Positions 57,967 to 64,000 of a stretch of DNA of 64,000 bases are shown in pieces (within the stretch, counting starts at the first letter, position 1; the number at the start of each line of letters is the position of its first letter). The stretch is from positions 28,511 to 92,510 of the forward strand of contig NZ_SDGK01000054.1 in NCBI RefSeq assembly GCF_004521965.1, written 5' to 3'. Source of the stretch: Weissella cibaria. Its GTDB lineage: Bacteria > Bacillota > Bacilli > Lactobacillales > Lactobacillaceae. Position numbers and translations under genes: made by a program. The notes below the pieces were generated by a model, which made no database searches, was not told where the DNA came from, and was given only the letters and a program-made list of their open reading frames with translations.

Positions 57967-58734
57967 TTAATAAGCTGAAAATAGCCTTTTTTTCTTAATT
58001 GGCACTATTTGTTGCCTTGAAACGCTTGTACCATTAATTAAGGCTTTCGCATTTTCGTTGAATTCAGTTGCTAAACCTGTGCCATAGGTAGCCACCAACT
58101 TCTCGAACGCTTTCGCCATATTATACTGACGCCCAGGCAACTGATGGGCATCCGAGGCAATAATCTGAGCTAAGCCGTGACTTATAATATCCTCACTAAA
58201 TGCCATCACCGCTTTACCAAAGACACCAACGTATGAACTCGCGGTAACCTGCGTATAAGCCCCCTGTGAAACCAGGTCGTATAACAAACGCGGTTCCTGC
58301 ATCAACCTGTGATTCCGTTCAGGATGCACAATTACCGGCGTAATCCCTCGTTGTTGTAGCTGAAACAATATTTCACTTGTATATAAGGGCACCTCGTTAG
58401 CCGGTAATTCAACTAACAGAAACCTGCCCTGCGTGTCTGTTGTTAAAATATCGCCCGCATCCAATGCCGTTAATAATTCACTAGTCAATCGCACTTCTTG
58501 CGCTGGAAAAACCGTTAACGGGATTGCTAATCGATCTAATTCTGTTTGAAAAACAGCCGTCAAATTAATGACATCAGCCGCGTGATTAATGTATTGGCCG
58601 TCCATGTGGTGTGGTGTCACCAACGAATGCGTAATTCCCTCCATTACCGCAACACGAGCTAATTGTATTGATGCTTCTAGCGAGCTTGACCCGTCATCAA
58701 TATTTGGTAATAAATGACTGTGTACATCAATCAT
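57967..58734 (-). CDS. wzb: EPS protein-tyrosine phosphatase Wzb (CpsB/PHP type)
   Basis: 255 residues from ATG 58734 (MIDVHSHLLPNIDDGSSSLE), GGGGGAG upstream. PHP-type metal motifs: DVHSHLLPNIDDG, TPHHMDGQYI, VIVHPERNHRLMQEP and IASDAHQLPGR. Dephosphorylates the tyrosine kinase Wze. Here it is cut off from wzd by a terminator and sits right behind frr. Intact. Confidence 0.92.
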   Translation of the reverse strand: MIDVHSHLLPNIDDGSSSLEASIQLARVAVMEGITHSLVTPHHMDGQYINHAADVINLTAVFQTELDRLAIPLTVFPAQEVRLTSELLTALDAGDILTTDTQGRFLLVELPANEVPLYTSEILFQLQQRGITPVIVHPERNHRLMQEPRLLYDLVSQGAYTQVTASSYVGVFGKAVMAFSEDIISHGLAQIIASDAHQLPGRQYNMAKAFEKLVATYGTGLATEFNENAKALINGTSVSRQQIVPIKKKRLFSAY

Positions 58735-58805
58735 GTGACTCCCCCTGTTCATTTGTACCTTATCACTATACGGGATTCACAACAGCGACGCCACTCTTTA
58801 AACAA

Positions 58806-58840
58806 AAAAAGCACCCAACTATCAAAGTTGAGTGCTTTTT
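58806..58840 (-). terminator. Terminator of frr
   Basis: AAAAAGCAC-C-CAAC pairs with GTTG-A-GTGCTTTTT, loop of seven, right after the frr stop. Confidence 0.85.
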
Positions 58841-58858
58841 GAAAAATCGTTAGTCGAA

Positions 58859-59416
58859 TTAAATCGTCAACAATTCCTTTTCCTTTTCAGCAGCGATACC
58901 GTCAATATTTTTAACAGCGGCATCAGTAGCCTTTTGGATGTCGTCTTCAAGCTTACGTGCTTCGTCTTCTGACATGTCACCGTTCTTCAATACCTTCTTG
59001 GCATCGTCCATGGCGTCACGACGAACGTTGCGAACCGCAACCTTAGCCTTTTCTGACTCACCCTTAACTTCCTTAGCCAATGACTTACGAGTTTCCTCAG
59101 TCAAGGCAGGAATTACCAAACGAATGACTGAGCCGTCATTGGCTGGTGTCAATCCAAGGTCAGAAGCAAAAATAGCTTGCTCGATATCCTTCAAGACTGA
59201 CTTGTCAAATGGTGTAATCAACAATACACGTGCCTCAGGCACAGTAATTGAAGCCAATTGGTTCAAAGGTGTGGGTGCCCCATAATATTCTGCCGTAACG
59301 TTACGCAAAATTGATGGATTCGCTACACCAGCACGGATGTTACCAAGCTCGCGACGCAAAACGTCAGCGGCCTTGCCCATACGCTCGTTAGCTGAATCAA
59401 GAATTGGATTAGCCAT
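58859..59416 (-). CDS. frr: Ribosome recycling factor
   Basis: 185 residues, [40 protein letters not shown] with [20 protein letters not shown] is diagnostic. With EF-G it splits the ribosome after termination. Two bases after the pyrH stop; GGAGG site. Confidence 0.97.
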   Translation of the reverse strand: MANPILDSANERMGKAADVLRRELGNIRAGVANPSILRNVTAEYYGAPTPLNQLASITVPEARVLLITPFDKSVLKDIEQAIFASDLGLTPANDGSVIRLVIPALTEETRKSLAKEVKGESEKAKVAVRNVRRDAMDDAKKVLKNGDMSEDEARKLEDDIQKATDAAVKNIDGIAAEKEKELLTI

Positions 59417-59417
59417 A

Positions 59418-60143
<726 letters not shown>

Positions 60144-60163
60144 TCAATAAGCCTCAGTTCTGA

Positions 60164-61042
60164 TTAACCGATTTGAGCAGCAACTTCTGCAGCAAAGTCA
60201 GTTTCTGCCTTTTCGATACCGTCACCAACTTCGTAGCGAACGAATGACACAACCTTGCCACCCTTTGACTCTACGAACGTAGCAACAGTTTCCTTACCGT
60301 CACCCTTAACGAATGGTTGGTCAACCAATGAGATGTCAGCCAAGAACTTGTTCAAACGACCTTCAACCATCTTTTCCTTGATGTTGTCAGGCTTTCCAGC
60401 CAAGTCTTCTGAGTTCATTTGAACTTCCTTCTCGTGTGCCAAAACATCAGCAGGCACTTCTTCACGTGAAACGTAGTGTGGTGCAATTGCGGCAACGTGC
60501 ATAGCAACGTCCTTAGCAACTTCTGCATCAGCACCGTCCAACAATACAATTGAAGAAATACGTCCACCCATGTGTGAGTAAGTACCGAACTCTTGTCCAT
60601 CAGCCTTCTCAACAACTTGGAAACGACGCAAAGTGATCTTCTCACCAGTGATTTGTGTCGTGTGGATAATCATCTCGTTCAAAGTTTGGTCTTCAGAAAC
60701 CTTCAACTCCAAAGCAGCCTCAACATCAGCTGGCTTGAATTCAACGATAGCGTTCGCAACAGCGTGCAACAAGTCGTTAAACTCAGCGTTTCCGGCAACG
60801 AAGTCAGTTTGTGAGTTCAATTCGACGATTGCGGCAGCGTTATCCTTAACGGCAACGTAAGTCATACCTTCGGCAGCAACAGCATCGGCCTTCTTAGCAG
60901 CCTTTGCCATTCCCTTTTCGCGCAATACGTCGATTGCCTTGTCCATGTCACCGTCAGTTTCAACCAACGCCTTCTTGGCGTCCATCATTCCGACACCAGT
61001 CTTTTCACGCAATTCCTTAACTTGTGAAGCAGTAATAGCCAT
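60164..61042 (-). CDS. tsf: Elongation factor Ts
   Basis: 292 residues. [20 protein letters not shown] is the EF-Tu-interacting signature (TDF region: [14 protein letters not shown]). Exchanges GDP on EF-Tu. Heavily biased codons indicate high expression. Separate terminator after rpsB, so it may have its own promoter in 61043-61170, where weak boxes are seen. Confidence 0.97.
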   Translation of the reverse strand: MAITASQVKELREKTGVGMMDAKKALVETDGDMDKAIDVLREKGMAKAAKKADAVAAEGMTYVAVKDNAAAIVELNSQTDFVAGNAEFNDLLHAVANAIVEFKPADVEAALELKVSEDQTLNEMIIHTTQITGEKITLRRFQVVEKADGQEFGTYSHMGGRISSIVLLDGADAEVAKDVAMHVAAIAPHYVSREEVPADVLAHEKEVQMNSEDLAGKPDNIKEKMVEGRLNKFLADISLVDQPFVKGDGKETVATFVESKGGKVVSFVRYEVGDGIEKAETDFAAEVAAQIG

Positions 61043-61174
61043 TGTTATGGTCTCCTTGTTAATGCAAAATCTTTATCTAAATTAGTATACACGAAATCTT
61101 CTAATATATCTATTATATCGCGCAAAATTCACGGCTAGATATATTAGTATTTCATACAAACTCTATTATAACGA

Positions 61175-61207
61175 AAAAGACCGCTAACAAAAGTTAAGCG
61201 GTCTTTT
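61175..61207 (-). terminator. Terminator between rpsB and tsf
   Basis: AAAAGACCGCT (61175-61185) pairs with AGCGGTCTTTT (61197-61207), with an inner AAC/GTT. Confidence 0.82.
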
Positions 61208-61224
61208 CTATCGACGAAATCAAA

Positions 61225-62001
61225 TTAGTTGTTACCTTCAACGATTTCAGTCAATTCTTCGATTGAAGCCGCCTTGTCAGCACCTTCAGCTGCGAAGTCT
61301 TCTGCAGCAACAGCGTCTTCACCTTGGTTACCCTCGATGATAGCATCAGCCATCTTAGCAGTGATCAAACGAACGGCACGGATAGCGTCATCGTTTGATG
61401 GAATCTTCACATCGATTTGGTCAGGGTCGGCGTTCGTATCAACCATAGCCACGATAGGAATGTTCAACTTGTGTGCTTCTTGCACAGCCAATTGTTCCTT
61501 GTGAGGATCAACGATGAACAACAAGTCAGGAATCTTAGGCATATCTGCGATACCACCCAAGAACTTCTCCAACTTTTCGCGTGACTTGTTCAACAAAGCC
61601 ACTTCCTTCTTTGGCAAACGGTCGAAAGTTCCGTCTTCTGCCATAGCACGCAATTCCTTCAAACGTGCAACACGCTTTTGGATCGTTGACCAGTTAGTCA
61701 ACGTTCCACCCAACCAACGGTGGTTTACGTAGAACATGTTTGCGCGAGTTGCTTCTTCAGCAATTGCATCTTGAGCTTGCTTCTTAGTACCAACGAACAA
61801 AACCGTTGCGCCATTAGCAGCTGCGTCACGAACGTAGTTGTAAGCTTGGTCAACCAACTTCACCGTCTTTTGCAAGTCGATGATGTAGATGCCGTTACGC
61901 TCCGTAAAGATGTATTCTGACATCTTTGGGTTCCAACGACGAGTTTGGTGACCGAAGTGAACACCAGCTTCAAGCAATTGCTTCATTGAGATAACTGCCA
62001 T
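61225..62001 (-). CDS. rpsB: 30S ribosomal protein S2
   Basis: 258 residues, [20 protein letters not shown] and [36 protein letters not shown] and [16 protein letters not shown] are S2 hallmarks. Acidic C-terminal extension. GGAGG site, strong promoter and long structured leader. Confidence 0.98.
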   Translation of the reverse strand: MAVISMKQLLEAGVHFGHQTRRWNPKMSEYIFTERNGIYIIDLQKTVKLVDQAYNYVRDAAANGATVLFVGTKKQAQDAIAEEATRANMFYVNHRWLGGTLTNWSTIQKRVARLKELRAMAEDGTFDRLPKKEVALLNKSREKLEKFLGGIADMPKIPDLLFIVDPHKEQLAVQEAHKLNIPIVAMVDTNADPDQIDVKIPSNDDAIRAVRLITAKMADAIIEGNQGEDAVAAEDFAAEGADKAASIEELTEIVEGNN

Positions 62002-62115
62002 GAGTATCTGCCTCCAAATGTTTTTCCACCTAGCCTCGCATGTAATTCCGCGACCCCGAGGGCACCCGTAGAACTATTGAGTACTAGTGAGTATTTTATT
62101 GTGGTCAAAGACCAT
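62002..62115 (-). promoter_or_regulatory. Structured leader of rpsB, possible S2 autoregulation
   Basis: About 110 bases between promoter and start with GC-rich paired segments in an AT-rich context (GGGTGCCCTCGGGG, CGCGGAATTACATGCGAG, and ACTAGT/ACTC repeats). Ribosomal protein leaders often bind the encoded protein; class not identified. Confidence 0.35.
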
Positions 62116-62121
62116 CTATGT

Positions 62122-62150
62122 ATAATACAGGTTTTTCCCAACTCAGTCAA
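62122..62150 (-). promoter_or_regulatory. rpsB promoter
   Basis: Minus strand TTGACT (62145-62150), exactly 17 bases, TATTAT (62122-62127): near-consensus sigma-A. Confidence 0.8.
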
Positions 62151-62153
62151 GCG

Positions 62154-62444
62154 CTAGTCTCGCTTTGCCGGTGTGAAATCTGTGACACCATGTTCCCGCA
62201 GAAAAGCCACTTTGTCTGTCCGTTTTAACTTCTTAAAGACCGCCTCAGCATGTAAGGCCTCTCTCTTAGTCGCGAACGCTTCAGCATACAACAATTTTAA
62301 TGGATGTCGACTCGCCGGACGTGTGTACTTAGCACCCTTACCTGCTTCGTGTGTGGCAAAACGTTTACCGACGTCATCCGTAAAGCCACCATAAAATGTG
62401 TTATCTGCCGTTAATAGTACGTACATATAATAAGGCTTATCCAT
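62154..62444 (-). CDS. yazA: GIY-YIG nuclease-domain protein, YazA/YhbQ family
   Basis: 96 residues from ATG 62444. MYVLLTADNTFYGGFTDDVG carries the GIY-YIG equivalents (MYVLL...FYGG, then R of GKRFATHEAGKG) with Glu later in the chain. Overlaps the methyltransferase end by a few bases; this pairing is known as yabB-yazA in B. subtilis. Biological role unclear. Confidence 0.9.
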   Translation of the reverse strand: MDKPYYMYVLLTADNTFYGGFTDDVGKRFATHEAGKGAKYTRPASRHPLKLLYAEAFATKREALHAEAVFKKLKRTDKVAFLREHGVTDFTPAKRD

Positions 62445-63198
62445 TGCTTTTGCCTTCGTAAATATCCCAGACAGCTTTCGTATAAGTATCATCATCATTG
62501 TGCGTCACAATTGGCGGCAAAATCGTGGCCCCTGTTAATGCACCATCTTTAATCGCATCAATTAAGAGGACATTAGCCGGTTCACCCGCTTTTGGATACA
62601 CAAACTGAATGCGTTTCGGAGCCAAATGATTTTTCTGCAATGATTCCAGAATCTCAAACAAGCGGTCTGGCCGGTGCACCATGAAAAAATGCGCCTTATT
62701 CTTCAATAGTTTCTTAGCAGTGTAAGTCACTAAATCCAAATCTGCTTTAATTTCATGTCTAGCAATGGCATAATGCTCATCTTCATGCATGACCGTATTT
62801 TCATTGTCTACCGTAAAATAAGGCGGGTTCGATACCACCATATCGGCAGATCCTGGCCGAATATCCGTAAAAATATCGCGCATATCTTTGTTAATAATCG
62901 TAATTTTGTCTGTCAAGTCATTCATTTGGACCGAACGCGTTGCCATATCTGCCAAGCGTTCTTGAATTTCAACACCGACAATCTGACCCGCAACTTTGTG
63001 CGCCATGAACAACGACACCGCCCCGTTACCGGCACCCAGGTCAACATTCAACCCACGACCGTTTTTACGTGGCTGTGCGAAATTGGCGAGCAAGACCGCA
63101 TCTAACGAAAAAGAAAAAACCTCTTTGCTCTGAATGATATGGACATCGTCGTTGTACAACATATCGATGCGCTCGTCGGGTAATAAATCAACTTTCAT
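62437..63198 (-). CDS. trmN6: tRNA1(Val) adenine-N6 methyltransferase (YabB/TrmN6)
   Basis: From ATG 63198 (MKVDLLPDERIDMLYNDDVH), AGGAGA upstream, 253 residues. SAM motif NVDLGAGNGAVSLFMA, catalytic VVSNPPYFTVD (NPPY), and KAHFFMVHRPDRLFEIL. Methylates A37 of tRNA-Val1. The longer upstream frame overlaps the plsC promoter and is not credible. Confidence 0.92.
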   Translation of the reverse strand: MKVDLLPDERIDMLYNDDVHIIQSKEVFSFSLDAVLLANFAQPRKNGRGLNVDLGAGNGAVSLFMAHKVAGQIVGVEIQERLADMATRSVQMNDLTDKITIINKDMRDIFTDIRPGSADMVVSNPPYFTVDNENTVMHEDEHYAIARHEIKADLDLVTYTAKKLLKNKAHFFMVHRPDRLFEILESLQKNHLAPKRIQFVYPKAGEPANVLLIDAIKDGALTGATILPPIVTHNDDDTYTKAVWDIYEGKSNG

Positions 63199-63276
63199 GT
63201 TTGAGTTCTCCTGTATGTTTGCCAACAGTCCGCTTCCTGTGGGATAATGAAGCGTTATTATTAGGGAGGAACGAAT

Positions 63277-63921
63277 ATGTTCTACACATTTATACGTTTT
63301 GTCGCAGCCGGCGTCGTTTGGCTCATTAATGGGCGTTATAAGCTTACCGGCCAAGACAATCTACCTGAAGGCAATTATATTTTGGTTGGTCCTCATCGTA
63401 CTTGGTGGGATCCCATCTTCTATGCTCTTGCAGCTTGGCCACATAAGTTTAGCTTCATGGCTAAAAAAGAGCTCTTCAAGAATCCTATTTTACGCTGGAT
63501 TCTAATTCACGCCAATGCTTTTTCTGTTGATCGTAAAAATCCTGGTCCTTCGGCGATCAAAATTCCAGTCAACAACCTTAAGAAAACTGACCTTGGTGTG
63601 ATCATGTTCCCATCTGGAAGCCGTCACTCACAAGAAATGAAGGGTGGCGCCATGATGATTGCCAAATTGTCTGGTAAGCCTCTTGTACCAATGGTGTATC
63701 AAGGCCCCGTTAAGTTTTCTGGTTTGTTCAAACGTGGCAACGTCAAGATGGCGTTCGGTGAACCAATCTACGTTGACAAGCGCATTAAATTGACTGACGA
63801 ATCAATGGCTGAATTTGGTAACACGTTACAGACAGCATTTGATAAAGTCGACGCATCAATCGATCCAGATTGGGTATACATCGATCCCAAGCCTAAGACT
63901 AAAAAAATTGAATCAAACTAA
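63277..63921 (+). CDS. plsC: 1-acyl-sn-glycerol-3-phosphate acyltransferase PlsC
   Basis: 214 residues. Catalytic HX4D is PHRTWWDPIFY, followed by KELFKNPILRWIL, GVIMFPSGSRHSQEMKGG (Gram-positive variant of the glycerol-phosphate site) and KPLVPMVYQGP. Makes phosphatidic acid. Single plus-strand gene, divergent from trmN6; GGGAGG site. Confidence 0.93.
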   Translation: MFYTFIRFVAAGVVWLINGRYKLTGQDNLPEGNYILVGPHRTWWDPIFYALAAWPHKFSFMAKKELFKNPILRWILIHANAFSVDRKNPGPSAIKIPVNNLKKTDLGVIMFPSGSRHSQEMKGGAMMIAKLSGKPLVPMVYQGPVKFSGLFKRGNVKMAFGEPIYVDKRIKLTDESMAEFGNTLQTAFDKVDASIDPDWVYIDPKPKTKKIESN

Positions 63922-63923
63922 CA

Positions 63924-63944
63924 GAAAAGCCTGAGCAATGAGGC
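63924..63944 (+). terminator. Truncated terminator after plsC
   Basis: GAAAAGCCT then GAGCAATG then AGGC is the start of a hairpin whose T-run is missing; sequence continues as GTACCC. It seems cut by the element that follows. Stem only four bases, so weak. Confidence 0.3.
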
Positions 63945-64000
63945 GTACCCAAAAAGTTAAAGTAAAATATTTTAGCTGATTAAGCGGCCATTTGTCGGTA
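63944..64000 (-). mobile_element. End of an IS3-like insertion sequence (partial, right window edge)
   Basis: GTACCCAAAAAGTTAAAG looks like the terminal repeat style of IS3-type elements of lactic acid bacteria. On the minus strand a frame ends YRQMAA-stop (stop at 63980-63982), like the C-terminus of IS3 OrfB transposases. Only six codons are visible. Confidence 0.45.

Noticed and set aside
62445..62498. Longer start for the GIY-YIG gene
   Set aside because: The extra codons lie inside trmN6 in another frame and have no ribosome site; ATG 62444 with GAAGG fits the family.

Overview
The window looks like a chromosomal segment of a lactic acid bacterium, most probably a Weissella of the confusa/cibaria group. 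The best single clue is the dehydrogenase at 10407-11339. From start to end it matches what I remember of the L-2-hydroxyisocaproate dehydrogenase first described from 'Lactobacillus confusus' (Weissella confusa). Moderate GC, strong AGGAGG-type ribosome binding sites, the operon order and the lack of TCA or respiration genes fit. Almost every gene is on the minus strand; plus-strand units are a Nudix hydrolase, a 184-aa unknown, a tiny peptide gene and plsC. I found no rRNA, tRNA or CRISPR.

Layout by position: 1-5900 holds a TPR protein cut by the left edge, several unknown small genes and one frameshifted gene. 5979-14508 has sbcC-sbcD (DNA hairpin nuclease), the hydroxyacid dehydrogenase, an MFS exporter, a pyridoxal-type kinase with an ECF S-component, and HU. 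14755-23036 carries der, rpsA, cmk, a LysM protein, recQ with its ypbB partner, and ribU under an FMN riboswitch with a clear terminator. 23099-28104 has a broken TMEM175-like channel gene and the operon cvfB-xerD-ribT-scpA-scpB-rluB (chromosome segregation and RNA functions). 28336-36925 has a Na+/H+ antiporter preceded by an orphan RelB-like antitoxin and an attenuator-like leader, then dtd-relA and dnaE. 37030-45442 has dfrA, an ABC-F ATPase, cca, glmS with NagR-like operator repeats, and amtB.

Region 45620-58734 is the accessory part. It holds a heavily broken secreted C39-like protein, an LCP ligase and an exopolysaccharide locus (wzb, wzd, wze, priming transferase, GT4, Stealth phosphotransferase, GT2, wzy, wzx, GT2). 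By my reading five of its ten genes are interrupted: three in-frame stop codons and two frameshifts. The regulatory kinase/phosphatase genes, the Stealth gene and the polymerase are intact. This looks like a recently inactivated capsule/EPS locus rather than random sequence error, because the neighbouring essential genes are clean. The spacer between wzb and wzd holds two terminator hairpins and a tandem pair of operator-like palindromes.

58859-64000 is the conserved rpsB-tsf-pyrH-frr translation operon region, the trmN6/yazA pair and divergent plsC. The extreme right edge appears to enter an IS3-like element on the minus strand.

The most checkable oddities are the decayed EPS locus, a GlmS whose catalytic cysteine is residue 3 after Met-Tyr, the attenuator between relB and the antiporter, the EPS palindrome pair, and several very small proteins with their own promoters or terminators.
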